Numbered from the stretch's first letter, positions 37,602 through 47,607 are shown. The stretch: DNA of 64,000 nt from Acinetobacter sp. SAAs474 (GCF_032823475.1 NZ_CP127915.1:1054001-1118000), one strand, 5' to 3'. Program-made: numbers and translations. Notes: a model not told the origin generated them from the letters alone.

Positions 37602-38768
37602 TTGAGTATTTCCTTGTCTGAGTTAAATCCTGCACTTGTGCCATTATCTTTATATATTCATATGCCTTGGTGTGTACGCAAATGTCCATACTGTGATTTT
37701 AATTCACATGCGGTTCCTGATGGTCAACTCAGTTTAGATCTAGAGCGGACCTATTTATCTGCATTGGTTGAAGATTTTAAAACACAGCGATCTTTTGCAC
37801 AGGGACGTAAAATTCACAGTGTTTTTATCGGTGGAGGAACACCTTCTTTAATTTCAGCCAATGGATATCAATGGTTATTTACACAACTTAAAGGATTACT
37901 TGAGTTTAGTGATGAGTGTGAAATTACTTTAGAGGCCAATCCCGGTACGGTTGAACATGATCCCTTTGCCGATTATTTACAGGCAGGAATTAATCGTTTA
38001 TCTCTGGGAGTACAAAGTTTTAATTCTGCACAATTAAAAGCTTTAGGTCGTATTCATCATGCAGATGATGCAATCAATGCGATTCAACATGCACGTGATG
38101 CTGGTTTTCAGCGTATTAATGTAGATTTAATGCATGGTTTGCCGATGCAAAGTGTAGAGCAAGCTCTGTATGATTTGACGTTGGCAGTAGAGCAGGGTGC
38201 AACGCATATTTCTTGGTATCAATTAACCATAGAACCGAATACGGTATTTTTTAGAACACAACCATGTTTACCATCGGAAGATATTTTAGAGCAAATTCAA
38301 CAGCAAGGTGAAGCCTATTTACGGAAAAATGGTTTTATACAATATGAGGTTTCTGCATGGCGTAAAGAGCAGCCATCGGCACATAATTTAAACTATTGGC
38401 AGTTTGGTGACTATTTGGCAATTGGTGCAGGTGCACATGGCAAAATTACTCAACCAGATGCTATCTATCGCTTTCAAAAAACACGATTACCGAAAGACTA
38501 TTTAGCCAAAGTCCCAGCAGAACATTTGCATTTTAAAGCGATTGAGCAACAGGAGTTAACGTTTGAGTTCATGATGAATGCATTACGTTTAAATGCTGGT
38601 GTGCCAGCCGCAATGTACACTGAGCGTACAGGACTTGAACTCAAGACGTTAGAACAGCCATTGTCCCGTTTACGTGCGCAAAAATTAATGGTAGCTACAC
38701 CACAGCATTTAGCATGTACACCGCAAGGCCATATGTTTTTAAATTCAATTTTACAGGATTTTTTATAA
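37602..38768 (+). CDS. hemW: Radical SAM heme chaperone HemW
   Basis: The 388-residue protein has the radical-SAM iron-sulfur motif C24xxxC28xxC31 (MPWCVRKCPYCDF), the GGGTPS motif, and the C-terminal HemW domain. It lacks the extra cysteine and N-terminal extension of HemN, so it is assigned as the heme chaperone rather than the oxidase. HemW binds heme and delivers it to respiratory enzymes. There is no ATG: TTG 37602 or TTG 37614 must serve as start, and neither has a strong ribosome binding site. Confidence 0.92.
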   Translation: MSISLSELNPALVPLSLYIHMPWCVRKCPYCDFNSHAVPDGQLSLDLERTYLSALVEDFKTQRSFAQGRKIHSVFIGGGTPSLISANGYQWLFTQLKGLLEFSDECEITLEANPGTVEHDPFADYLQAGINRLSLGVQSFNSAQLKALGRIHHADDAINAIQHARDAGFQRINVDLMHGLPMQSVEQALYDLTLAVEQGATHISWYQLTIEPNTVFFRTQPCLPSEDILEQIQQQGEAYLRKNGFIQYEVSAWRKEQPSAHNLNYWQFGDYLAIGAGAHGKITQPDAIYRFQKTRLPKDYLAKVPAEHLHFKAIEQQELTFEFMMNALRLNAGVPAAMYTERTGLELKTLEQPLSRLRAQKLMVATPQHLACTPQGHMFLNSILQDFL

Positions 38769-38904
38769 CGATGATGCGGGATAGTCATTGAACTGGTTGA
38801 AGGATCTTTTCATAACATCGACCATGAATCTTTATCACTTTGATTGCATATTCAATATGATGGGTTGATCCTGCTCATTTTAATGCTTTAAGTAAGCGAT
38901 AAAG

Positions 38905-38936
38905 GATAAAAAGTGCATTGAGATGCACTTTTTATC
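38905..38936. terminator. Bidirectional terminator (hemW / acyl-CoA dehydrogenase)
   Basis: GATAAAAAGTGCAT (38905-38918) pairs with ATGCACTTTTTATC (38923-38936) around TGAG. The A and T tracts are in the stem base, so it works as a terminator on both strands between convergent genes. Confidence 0.85.
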
Positions 38937-38985
38937 GTATTGATTAGATATCGTGAATATATGATATCTCGGATATTTTGCAGTC

Positions 38986-40809
38986 TTAATAATCGAAACT
39001 AAAATGTTCAGGCGCTAAGGCTGTTAGGGTTTTTGATGGATTAACCATTGCTTCGGCATGACCTTGAATACGCGGTAGAATACGTTCAAAGTAAAAATCC
39101 GCAACTTTAATTTTAGCTTTATAAAATTCTGTCGTTTCCGCACCGTCACCTGCTGCCAATTTGCTTGAAGCGACCGCTGCCTGTTGTGCCCAAAAATAGG
39201 CCATCATGGCATAGCCAGAAAACATCAAGAAATCAACAGATGCAGAAGACACAATATCACGATCTTTACGAGCAGCCAGTAAAATACGCACTGTTAATGT
39301 ATTCCACTGCGCACAGAGCTTAGTTAAATCCCAAGCAAAACGACGCATATATTTATTACGTGCGTGTTGACCACAGAATTTTAAAATCTCTGCGGTATAG
39401 TCACGAATCACTTTGCCTTTAGAGTTTAAGAGTACTTTACGACCAATTAAATCTAATGCTTGGACACCCGTGGTGCCTTCATAAAGTGTAGAAATACGTG
39501 AATCACGAACAATTTGTTCCATGCCCCACTCTTTGATATAACCATGGCCACCAAAGACTTGTACGCCATGATTTGCAGCTTCAAAACCTAATTCAGTTAA
39601 AAAACCCTTTAAAATAGGCGTATAAAAACCCAGATGTTCGTCATGTAATGTAAAAGCGGCTTGATCACCTTGCAACAGGGCATCATTCATTTTATCCGCA
39701 AGTTGTGCAGCATGATAAATCATGGCACGGCCACCTTCAGCAATGGCCTTTTGCGTTAATAACATACGACGCACGTCGGCATGATGAATAATGGCATCGG
39801 CGACGTGATCAGGATCTTTTTTACCTGACAGGGTACGCATTGACATACGTGTTTTGGCATAAGGTAATGCACCTTGAAACGAGAGTTCAGCATGTGCAAT
39901 ACCTTGAATTGCTGTACCAATACGTGCTGTATTCATAAAGGTAAACATGGCATGTAAACCTTTATTGGCTTCACCTATCAAATAGCCTGTAGCAGCATCA
40001 AAGTTAAGTACCGTCGTTGCAGAAGCATGAATTCCCATCTTATGTTCAATTGAGCCACAAGTCACTTGATTACGTTCACCCAGTGTACCTGTGTCTGTTG
40101 GAATAAATTTAGGGACAATGAATAGAGAAATTCCTTTGGTCCCTGCTGGCGCATCAGGCAGACGTGCTAATACAATATGAATAATATTTTCGGTTAGATC
40201 TTGCTCACCAGCAGAAATAAAAATCTTTGTCCCTGTGATGGCATAAGTTCCATGGTCTTGTGGGATGGCTTTGGTTTTGATTTGACCTAAATCAGTACCA
40301 CATTGCGCTTCTGTTAAACACATCGTACCTGACCATGTGCCAGCGACAAGCTGAGGCAGATAGGTCTGTTTTTGTTGATCAGTACCAAATTGCATAATGG
40401 TATTGATACAGCCGACACTAAGACCTGGATACATTTGAAATGACCAGTTGGCTGTTCCCATCATTTCCGCTTTAATTAAATTCAGAGACATGGGTAAGTT
40501 TTGTCCACCAAATTCTTCAGGATAGGACAGACCTTGCCAACCTGCTTGTACGAATTGGTCATAGGCTGCTTTAAAGCCTTTGGGCGTCGTCACTTGTCCA
40601 TTATCAAAATGACAGCCTTCATCGTCACCACTTTGATTGAGTGGAGAGAGCACATTTTCACAAAAGTCTGCAGCGCTTTCTAAAATCATGTCGACTGTTT
40701 CGTGATCGGCAGCTTCACCATTGGAAAGTGTCTGATAATGTGAAGGAAAATCAAATACTTCATTCATTAAAAAACGAATATCACGTAAAGGAGCTTTATA
40801 AGCTGGCAT
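38986..40809 (-). CDS. Acyl-CoA dehydrogenase with C-terminal extension (DmdC-like)
   Basis: The 607-residue flavoprotein has the acyl-CoA dehydrogenase N-terminal, middle (MCLTEAQCGTDLGQIKTKA) and C-terminal domains (GFEAANHGVQVFGGHGYIKEWGMEQIVRD). The likely catalytic base is in RISTLYEGTTGVQALDLIGRK. An extra C-terminal helical domain marks the long family that includes DmdC and several fatty acyl-CoA dehydrogenases. It should oxidise an acyl-CoA with FAD in beta-oxidation or a related pathway, feeding FadB. The substrate is not determined. AGGA precedes the ATG. Confidence 0.92.
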   Translation of the reverse strand: MPAYKAPLRDIRFLMNEVFDFPSHYQTLSNGEAADHETVDMILESAADFCENVLSPLNQSGDDEGCHFDNGQVTTPKGFKAAYDQFVQAGWQGLSYPEEFGGQNLPMSLNLIKAEMMGTANWSFQMYPGLSVGCINTIMQFGTDQQKQTYLPQLVAGTWSGTMCLTEAQCGTDLGQIKTKAIPQDHGTYAITGTKIFISAGEQDLTENIIHIVLARLPDAPAGTKGISLFIVPKFIPTDTGTLGERNQVTCGSIEHKMGIHASATTVLNFDAATGYLIGEANKGLHAMFTFMNTARIGTAIQGIAHAELSFQGALPYAKTRMSMRTLSGKKDPDHVADAIIHHADVRRMLLTQKAIAEGGRAMIYHAAQLADKMNDALLQGDQAAFTLHDEHLGFYTPILKGFLTELGFEAANHGVQVFGGHGYIKEWGMEQIVRDSRISTLYEGTTGVQALDLIGRKVLLNSKGKVIRDYTAEILKFCGQHARNKYMRRFAWDLTKLCAQWNTLTVRILLAARKDRDIVSSASVDFLMFSGYAMMAYFWAQQAAVASSKLAAGDGAETTEFYKAKIKVADFYFERILPRIQGHAEAMVNPSKTLTALAPEHFSFDY

Positions 40810-41107
40810 AGCGGTAATCCTAATCTAAAATTTTTTTGGATTATTGTGGTTCTGTTGATATTTCATTTATATTGGTGGCATAACACGCTTGATTACTGAA
40901 ATATCATCAGATCCGAATTTTATGCTTTTATTATTCATAAATATGATTGAATTACATTGATGAATAAGACAGTTAAAAATGTCAGAATAGCAAACTTAAC
41001 ATAGTTTTTGATCTATTTTTGACGGTAATTTGTTAAAGTATATGATTGTTTTTTTAGATTTTTTATATTGACTTAAATATAAAATAACACAAGATTAGAG
41101 GCAGAGA
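40810..41107. other. Divergent promoter region
   Basis: This 298-nt AT-rich gap lies between the divergent acyl-CoA dehydrogenase and lipoprotein genes. It should hold both promoters. No ORF, hairpin or RNA gene is evident. Confidence 0.45.
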
Positions 41108-43417
41108 ATGCGCTTAAGATATTTATCCTTATGTTTACTGAGTTTGACCATCATGGGGTGTACTCAACATGCCATTAAAACTGAAAACACTCAACCCTTA
41201 TTAGAACAGCGTGCAGTTCAGGGATTAAATAGTTTATATGAAACTAGCGGCTATGATTTTAAAGGGAAACTTAGTGTTCAAACTCAGCCGATAACATTAA
41301 AGCGCAATGATCCACAGTACCAAACACTAAATCATCTTAGTGAGGCCAATAAGAAAAAAATAGAAGATTTATTAAAACAACAAAATATTCATCTTAATCA
41401 TGCAGAAAAAAAAGCATTTTTTGATGCCATTTTATCTGAACAGAATTTACTGAATAGTTTATCGGCTTTGCAGGGTAGTGACAGTAAATGGTCAAAATCA
41501 GTAGAAGCTTTATTGGCCTTTATGAATGATTTACAGTTTAATTATCATGGTTCTATTGATTATAGAGCCAAGCTTGCAGCATTGAATTTGAACATCAAAT
41601 ATGAAAAACCAACACTATTGGTGAATGCGAAAATTCCGATGGTTGTTGATTTTAAAAACTATAAATTTTATAGCAATTACTTTGCTTTAATGCCTTTTAT
41701 GGTCAATAAAGACAGTCAAAATAGTTATACCTATATTGATTTTTCAAAATTTAAAGCTGAATTTGAACATATTAATATGGAAAAATTGGTTGACTATCTC
41801 AAACAAACCAATGCATTACCTTATGTTTTAGCACAGCCACAATCGATACAGTCATTATCACCAACAGCAAATGAAAAAGCGATGGGTACTGTTGAAAAGA
41901 TTCGTTTAAAGAGTGACTTTGCAACATTAATGTTACAACAGCAGTTATTTTCTTATGTCAATTCAAGATATTTATCAGAACAAATTTTAGCGCAATCAAA
42001 AACTGAGACGCAAAAAGAAGATGATTTAGTTGTCAAAGCAACTGTATTGAATGAAGGTTCAACGAATTTATCGGATGCAGCTTATGCCTCTTCAAAACGC
42101 ATTATCACCTTATTGAATCCTGTTGAAGCGGAGCCAGAACAGGGCACCAACGTCGTGACAGCTACAGAACAATCTAGCTGCTCTATACAACAACAAAGTT
42201 GTTCTGATGATATCGTGATTGAAGATACTGTTTCAGCCGCAAGCTCAGTCTCATTATCTGAAGCTGCGTGTTTGGCTTTACAGCAGCATCAACAATCAAT
42301 TTCTGTCGGTGCGGTCACATTATGTCGTAATAATTATGATATTGATTTAATGGCATCAACACAGCAACAAAACGCAGCAATGGCTCAAGGTTATTTGGGT
42401 GCTTTTAAAGACTTAGAGCCTGTTTTTAAAGCGTATCAAACAGCTGAGTTAAAAGACGTTAATGCATTTAAGAAAATTTGGCAGGACCATCAGGTTGAGA
42501 TTGCACAAGCATTAAAAACACATATACAACAGCCATTTAAGTTACAGATGGATGTTGGTTTGGATCAAAAGGGACGTTTAGTTGATGCCACTTATGAGTT
42601 TAGTAATTCACAATCTCCATATGGCAATATTCGTGTGTTAAGCCAAACGCAATTTTCTGCATATGGTCATGCAAGTGGTGTAGATCAAAAAGCTTTACAA
42701 CAAGCCAAATCAGTTGAAGAAGTGACTAAAGGTTCAATTTTAGAGAAATTATTGCAGCCTGTGGTAAAAGATTTGGGCCAAATTGGTTTAGATGTACAGC
42801 AACAAGAGGCTTATGATGCGCAATTAAATAAAATTGCCTTGCAAACCTATCAGAAAACCGGTTCTTATCTTAAAACGTATCAAGTTGTTTATAGCATGTT
42901 ATATGCAGTGCGCCGTCCTACTGAATTAAATTATTTTTCAGCTAAAACCATTCGTGAAATAGCTGAACTTTCTGCATATCACTTTAATCCTGATTTACCA
43001 CAACCTAAAGGTATACAAGCTCAGCGCTTAGAAAAACTTGCGATACAACATGGTTTAATCGATGATGAAGCATTTGATTCAGTCGGTTTAATGGCTGCAG
43101 AAGTTGTTGATGACGTCATTGCGCAAACACAAAAAAAGCAAGACATACAACGTAATATACAACATTATAAAACGGCACAAGCTGCATTTGCTGCACAATA
43201 TACACAACTATTTACAGATGAGTATGAGCTCTCTATAGAACAGCAACAGCAATTAACTCAGGTTGCCAAAATTTTGGCTCAAGCATTTAGTGATGATTTA
43301 AAAGGTCAACTCACTTTACAATCAGTACAAGGATTTCAGCCAGAATATGATGATTTAGTAGATAAAGATATTTATGCACAAGCCTATATGAACGTTCAGC
43401 AGTATTGGAAAAAATAG
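41108..43417 (+). CDS. Large lipoprotein of unknown function
   Basis: The 769-residue protein has a lipoprotein signal peptide with lipobox IMGC (Cys18). The mature part is mostly polar, with a disulfide-capable cysteine group around residues 358-366 (SCSIQQQSC) and two further cysteines near 392 and 408. The C-terminal 250 residues are helix-rich. No transmembrane segment or enzyme motif is visible after the signal and I do not recognise the family. It should be anchored in the periplasm or outer membrane. It is a single gene, convergent with aroE. Confidence 0.8.
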   Translation: MRLRYLSLCLLSLTIMGCTQHAIKTENTQPLLEQRAVQGLNSLYETSGYDFKGKLSVQTQPITLKRNDPQYQTLNHLSEANKKKIEDLLKQQNIHLNHAEKKAFFDAILSEQNLLNSLSALQGSDSKWSKSVEALLAFMNDLQFNYHGSIDYRAKLAALNLNIKYEKPTLLVNAKIPMVVDFKNYKFYSNYFALMPFMVNKDSQNSYTYIDFSKFKAEFEHINMEKLVDYLKQTNALPYVLAQPQSIQSLSPTANEKAMGTVEKIRLKSDFATLMLQQQLFSYVNSRYLSEQILAQSKTETQKEDDLVVKATVLNEGSTNLSDAAYASSKRIITLLNPVEAEPEQGTNVVTATEQSSCSIQQQSCSDDIVIEDTVSAASSVSLSEAACLALQQHQQSISVGAVTLCRNNYDIDLMASTQQQNAAMAQGYLGAFKDLEPVFKAYQTAELKDVNAFKKIWQDHQVEIAQALKTHIQQPFKLQMDVGLDQKGRLVDATYEFSNSQSPYGNIRVLSQTQFSAYGHASGVDQKALQQAKSVEEVTKGSILEKLLQPVVKDLGQIGLDVQQQEAYDAQLNKIALQTYQKTGSYLKTYQVVYSMLYAVRRPTELNYFSAKTIREIAELSAYHFNPDLPQPKGIQAQRLEKLAIQHGLIDDEAFDSVGLMAAEVVDDVIAQTQKKQDIQRNIQHYKTAQAAFAAQYTQLFTDEYELSIEQQQQLTQVAKILAQAFSDDLKGQLTLQSVQGFQPEYDDLVDKDIYAQAYMNVQQYWKK

Positions 43418-43430
43418 CTGATGATTGCTT

Positions 43431-43453
43431 TACCCGATTGTTTCAATCGGGTA
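43431..43453. other. 10-bp inverted repeat between convergent genes
   Basis: TACCCGATTG (43431-43440) pairs perfectly with CAATCGGGTA (43444-43453) around TTT, 14 nt after the lipoprotein stop and 42 nt before the aroE stop. There is no T-run on either side. Confidence 0.62.
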
Positions 43454-43494
43454 ACTGGGTTCACTCAGCTCAATTTAGAGGATAGCATGTTGTT

Positions 43495-44289
43495 TTAATG
43501 CTCAAGAAAATCGGTTAATTTGGGGCGTATATTGTGCCAAATGTTAAATGATTCAATAGCTTGACCAACTAGCATTCCATAGCCATCACTATAAGGTACA
43601 GCACGTGCCTGTGCCTGATCTAAAAAACTTGATGCTTTACCATATGCCATTTCATAGGCATATTTAAACTGTAGTGCATCAGGTAAAATTAGATCATCTC
43701 CAGATAAACTGGTTGAGGTGGCATTAATGACAATATCAAATTGTCCATTTAAATCATGTAGGGGCATCGCGCTTAACATGGTATGAGGTACGGCATGCTG
43801 TAAGTCTTGAATTAATTGTTCAGCACGCGCTAAAGTTCTATTCGCAATGGTAATTTTTTTGACGCCTGCATGTGCTAATGGATAAATAACGCCACGTGTA
43901 GCGCCACCAGCACCTAAAATTAAAATCGTGGCTTGCGCTAAATTCCAATTTAATGCCGATATGGCATCCACTAAACCTTGTCCATCCGTATTATCGCCGT
44001 AAAGCTGGCCATCTTGCATCCATAGTGTATTGACTGCTTTGGCTATTTTTGCGCGAGGACTTAATACATCACATAGTGCAAAGGCTTGTTCTTTAAAGGG
44101 TACAGTGACATTCATACCACTGCCACCTTGCTGAAAAAACTTGTTGACTTGCTCATCAAAACCATCAAGGGGTGCAAGGAATTTCGCATAATGCAGATCA
44201 ATTGCTGTTTTTTTTGCGAACGCATGATGTAGCTCGGGAGAACGTGACTGTTCAATCGGATTGCCAATAACAGCAAACTGTTTTGTCAT
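43495..44289 (-). CDS. aroE: Shikimate dehydrogenase
   Basis: AroE reduces 3-dehydroshikimate to shikimate with NADPH in aromatic amino-acid synthesis. The 264-residue protein has the substrate motif NPIEQSRSPELHHAF, the catalytic-lysine stretch GSGMNVTVPFKEQAF, KAVNTLW, GDNTDGQGL and the nucleotide loop GAGGATRG. In many Acinetobacter it follows hemF directly; here a small membrane ORF lies between them. Confidence 0.96.
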   Translation of the reverse strand: MTKQFAVIGNPIEQSRSPELHHAFAKKTAIDLHYAKFLAPLDGFDEQVNKFFQQGGSGMNVTVPFKEQAFALCDVLSPRAKIAKAVNTLWMQDGQLYGDNTDGQGLVDAISALNWNLAQATILILGAGGATRGVIYPLAHAGVKKITIANRTLARAEQLIQDLQHAVPHTMLSAMPLHDLNGQFDIVINATSTSLSGDDLILPDALQFKYAYEMAYGKASSFLDQAQARAVPYSDGYGMLVGQAIESFNIWHNIRPKLTDFLEH

Positions 44290-44380
44290 GATGCAATGTC
44301 CATGTGCTGAAAATTGGCTTAAATATACGCCAAATTAGAACATTGCTAAAGAGCGTCGAGGGCTTTAAATGACGTTGTAT

Positions 44381-44662
44381 TTAAGGATTACAGATGTCAA
44401 GAATGGTTTCTAGCAATAAAAAGCTACTCATTAATAATAATACGATACCTGTTAGTACACCATAGGTAATGGTAATTTCATCAACAAAGCGAATTTCCAG
44501 TAGCAGGGTCAGTAAAAAAGAAACAATCATACTCATGAAAAGTGACCAGAATAAAATAAATCGTCGGCTTATATTGATATTCATAATAATGTGAAACGGT
44601 ATCCAAGCGATAAAGCATATATTTGCTGTCTGTAGTGTATAAAGAATGGGATAGATATCCAA
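44381..44662 (-). CDS. Possible small membrane protein between hemF and aroE
   Basis: An open frame of up to 93 residues has three hydrophobic segments, the clearest being FILFWSLFMSMIVSFLLTLLLE and YGVLTGIVLLLMSSFLLLETIL. The first available start is TTG 44662, directly after an in-frame stop and without a ribosome binding site; ATG 44584 (MNINISRRF) gives 67 residues with two helices. The base composition is more AT-rich than the flanking genes. It may be a real small gene or a remnant. No family is recognised. Confidence 0.45.
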   Translation of the reverse strand: MDIYPILYTLQTANICFIAWIPFHIIMNINISRRFILFWSLFMSMIVSFLLTLLLEIRFVDEITITYGVLTGIVLLLMSSFLLLETILDICNP

Positions 44663-44838
44663 TCATATTCATCGGGTTTTTAATGAAATATGTAAGTAAA
44701 TGCAATGTGACGCTTAAGATATTATTTTTTATACATTTGATTAATTTATAAAAATTATAACGTTTGCAGTCTATGGTGTGGTTAGGCTGGCGATGCCATC
44801 TACGATACAGTCAGATAGGGGGTATATAACAATTTATG

Positions 44839-44861
44839 CCTCACTTCGAGCTGAAGTGAGG
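44839..44861 (-). terminator. Probable hairpin terminator of hemF
   Basis: CCTCACTTC (44839-44847) pairs with GAAGTGAGG (44853-44861) around a 5-nt loop, 10 nt after the hemF stop on the minus strand. The tail on that strand (CATAAATTG) is only weakly U-rich. Confidence 0.5.
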
Positions 44862-44870
44862 GGGGAAGGC

Positions 44871-45821
44871 TTAGTGCTGATTTAACTCCGTTAACCAATC
44901 ATGTGGTTTTAAATAATATTGAGTGAGTTGTTGTTCGGCAGAATCTTGATCCCATTCAGGTCGATAAGACCATGCTGCTAAAGGTGGCATACTGACCAAA
45001 ATAGATTCAATACGTCCTCCGGTTTGCAATCCAAACAGGGTACCGCGATCATACACTAAATTATATTCAACATAACGTCCTCGGCGATAGAGTTGAAAAT
45101 TACGTTGCGCTTCAGTATAGGGTTTGTTTTGGTTGCGTTGAAAAATAGGCAAAATAGCCGCTAAATAGCCTTCACCTACAGCTTGTATATATTGAAAACA
45201 GGTTTCAAAGTCCCATTGATTCAGATCATCAAAAAATAAACCACCAACACCACGTTGTTCATCACGATGTTTAAGATAAAAATAATCATCACACCATTGT
45301 TTATGTTCAGGATAAACATGCGCTCCAAACGGAGCACATAGATCATAAGCAGTTTGATGCCATGATAAAATATCATCATGATTGGGATAAAATGGTGTGA
45401 GATCAAAACCACCGCCAAACCACCAAATCGGTGCTTGTCCTTCAGGTTCTGCAACAAATAAGCGAATGTTGGCATGTGATGTTGGCACATGTGGATTTTT
45501 GGGATGGATAACCAGTGAAACACCCATTGCTTGAGCGGGTGCTCCTGCAATATTGGGGTGTCGCTCGGTGGCTGAAACGGGTAGTGTTGAAATATGAATA
45601 TGAGAGAACATCACACCGCCTTTTTCAATCACAGCGCCATTTTGTAACACACGTGAACGGCCGCCTCCACCTTCACCACGTTGCCAGTCATCAATCTCGA
45701 ATTGAGCTGAACCACCTCCTTGTTGTTCTTGTTGTTCTAAGCTTGAGCAAATTCGAGCTTGTAAATCGAATAGAAATTCACGAACACGTTGAATATCATT
45801 TGAAGTAGGATTCTTCATCAT
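44871..45821 (-). CDS. hemF: Oxygen-dependent coproporphyrinogen III oxidase
   Basis: HemF converts coproporphyrinogen III to protoporphyrinogen IX using O2. The protein of about 316 residues contains the family signatures [51 protein letters not shown] and [38 protein letters not shown] 45821 and ATG 45818 are adjacent possible starts after GAGAG. It lies opposite hemN, the oxygen-independent enzyme for the same step. Confidence 0.97.
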   Translation of the reverse strand: MMKNPTSNDIQRVREFLFDLQARICSSLEQQEQQGGGSAQFEIDDWQRGEGGGGRSRVLQNGAVIEKGGVMFSHIHISTLPVSATERHPNIAGAPAQAMGVSLVIHPKNPHVPTSHANIRLFVAEPEGQAPIWWFGGGFDLTPFYPNHDDILSWHQTAYDLCAPFGAHVYPEHKQWCDDYFYLKHRDEQRGVGGLFFDDLNQWDFETCFQYIQAVGEGYLAAILPIFQRNQNKPYTEAQRNFQLYRRGRYVEYNLVYDRGTLFGLQTGGRIESILVSMPPLAAWSYRPEWDQDSAEQQLTQYYLKPHDWLTELNQH

Positions 45822-46193
45822 GACTCTCAAAAAATAAAATTGCTGACATCAAAACATAAAATGACATGAATTTTAATTGTATTTTTTATTATTATTAAAG
45901 CAATGCTGGGGAAAACATGGTTGAAGTGCACGTATGATCTTTAGCTGATGCAAAATAATGTTGCGTAAATTGATTGAAATTTAACCATGTAATCATTACG
46001 AAGCTCTTCGCTCCTGTTTTAAAGAAATCGGCGATTGTGGGGCCAGCCAATATATCTTGATCTGAGATCAAAAGATTTGTAGTGGATTTTTGATTATACA
46101 TTGCAATCAGTTGGTTGGCACTTCAAAATAGGGACAGATAACAAACAGAATTCACATTTTAGAGTGATTCAATTATTTATTTTTGAGTGAAAT
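45822..46193. other. Divergent region hemF / hemN with a 15-bp palindrome
   Basis: This 372-nt region separates the two coproporphyrinogen oxidase genes. It contains the palindrome at 46057-46071. A 68-codon minus-strand ORF (45895-46101) has no ribosome binding site and no recognisable family, so it was not called. Confidence 0.5.
46057..46071. promoter_or_regulatory. FNR/Anr-like palindrome upstream of hemN
   Basis: TTGATCTGAGATCAA is a perfect inverted repeat (7-bp arms, one central base), 122 nt before hemN. The FNR consensus is TTGAT-N4-ATCAA; here the spacer is five bases, so it is not a canonical site. An oxygen-responsive site would make sense before hemN. Confidence 0.35.
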
Positions 46194-47558
46194 ATGCACA
46201 CTTCATTGGTACAAAAATATAATGTTCCTGGCCCACGATATACCAGTTATCCTACCGTTCCGTATTGGAATGAAGATTCATTTTCTTTAGCATTATGGCA
46301 AAAAACCTTAAAAGCTTCCTTTGATCGCTCCAATGCTATAGAAGGGATTAGTCTTTATATTCATTTACCTTTTTGTGAAAGTTTATGTACTTTTTGTGGT
46401 TGTCATAAACGTGTGACTAAACGCCATGAAATGGAAGCACCCTATATCCAAGCTGTATTAAAAGAATGGCAACTTTATTGTGAGTTACTTGAAAATAAAC
46501 CCATCATTAAAGAGATTCATTTAGGTGGTGGTACCCCCACCTTTTTTTCAGCGCAACATTTAACGCAATTAATTGACGGAATATTTGCCTTAGCAGAGCG
46601 TGCAGAAGAGTACGAGTTTAGTTTTGAAGGACATCCCAACAATACCACACAAGCACATTTACAAGCATTATACGATTTAGGTTTTAGACGTGTCAGTTAT
46701 GGTGTACAGGACTATAATGAAAAAGTACAAACAGCAATTCATCGTATTCAACCTTATGCCAATGTCAAACAAGTCACCGAATGGGCAAGAGCAATCGGCT
46801 ATTCGTCTATCTCGCATGATTTAGTTTTTGGTTTGCCTTTTCAAAATTTAGAAGATGTTTTATTTACCATTCAACAAACACAGCGTTTAATGCCTGATCG
46901 TATCGCATTATATAGTTATGCGCATGTGCCATGGATTAAAGGTAATGGGCAGCGTGGTTTTAAAGATCAAGATGTGCCTAAAGATGAATTAAAACGTCAG
47001 TGCTATGAAGAAGGCAAAAAACATTTGTTGCAATATGGGTATCATGAAATTGGCATGGATCATTTTGCTTTAGCAACAGATGCAATGTACCAATCCTTTC
47101 AGCAGGGCCATTTGCACCGTAACTTTATGGGCTATACCGCTTCTAAAACACAGGTCATGATTGGTTTAGGTGTGTCTGCAATTAGTGATAGTTGGTATAG
47201 TTTTGCTCAAAATGAAAAAAGTTTAGAAAACTATTATGCCCGTTTAGCAGCCAATCAAATTCCTGTATTTAAAGGTCATGTACTCAATGCTGAAGATTTA
47301 AAAATTAGACAGCATATTTTGAACTTAATGTGCCGTTTTACAACATCTTGGGATGATCCTGCATTACAATTTCCCGAAATAACACAGGTGTTAAAGCAAC
47401 TTGAGGAAATGCAGCAAGATGGTTTAATTACAATCGATCAAGATCGTGTCACTATTTTAGAAAAAGGCAAACCTTTTATTCGTAATGTATGTATGGCTTT
47501 TGATTTAAGACTTAATCGGAAAGTGCCTAATACACCTATTTTTTCGATGACGATTTAA
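46194..47558 (+). CDS. hemN: Oxygen-independent coproporphyrinogen III dehydrogenase
   Basis: The 454-residue radical-SAM enzyme has the HemN N-terminus (YNVPGPRYTSYPTVPYW), the cluster cysteines C61, C65, C68 plus C70 (FCESLCTFCGCHK), GGGTPTF, and the C-terminal HemN domain. It decarboxylates coproporphyrinogen III without oxygen, using two SAM molecules. It is divergent from hemF, so aerobic and anaerobic enzymes for one step share a control region. Confidence 0.96.
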   Translation: MHTSLVQKYNVPGPRYTSYPTVPYWNEDSFSLALWQKTLKASFDRSNAIEGISLYIHLPFCESLCTFCGCHKRVTKRHEMEAPYIQAVLKEWQLYCELLENKPIIKEIHLGGGTPTFFSAQHLTQLIDGIFALAERAEEYEFSFEGHPNNTTQAHLQALYDLGFRRVSYGVQDYNEKVQTAIHRIQPYANVKQVTEWARAIGYSSISHDLVFGLPFQNLEDVLFTIQQTQRLMPDRIALYSYAHVPWIKGNGQRGFKDQDVPKDELKRQCYEEGKKHLLQYGYHEIGMDHFALATDAMYQSFQQGHLHRNFMGYTASKTQVMIGLGVSAISDSWYSFAQNEKSLENYYARLAANQIPVFKGHVLNAEDLKIRQHILNLMCRFTTSWDDPALQFPEITQVLKQLEEMQQDGLITIDQDRVTILEKGKPFIRNVCMAFDLRLNRKVPNTPIFSMTI

Positions 47559-47579
47559 AGGATGAATTTGATTGTAGTC

Positions 47580-47607
47580 TCACATAGCTCACGCTTGGGC
47601 TATGTGA
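47580..47607. other. Long hairpin between convergent hemN and ribA
   Basis: TCACATAGC (47580-47588) pairs with GCTATGTGA (47599-47607), and the stem continues inwards with TCA/TGG pairs to a CGCT loop. It lies 21 nt after the hemN stop and 30 nt before the ribA stop. No T-run follows on either strand. Confidence 0.62.

Noticed and set aside
44481..44705. 74-codon minus-strand ORF overlapping the small membrane ORF
   Set aside because: Different frame, polar low-complexity sequence with no ribosome binding site; the overlapping hydrophobic frame is the more plausible candidate.
45895..46101. 68-codon minus-strand ORF upstream of hemF
   Set aside because: No ribosome binding site or known motif, and it covers the palindrome of the control region; a remnant gene is possible but not shown.
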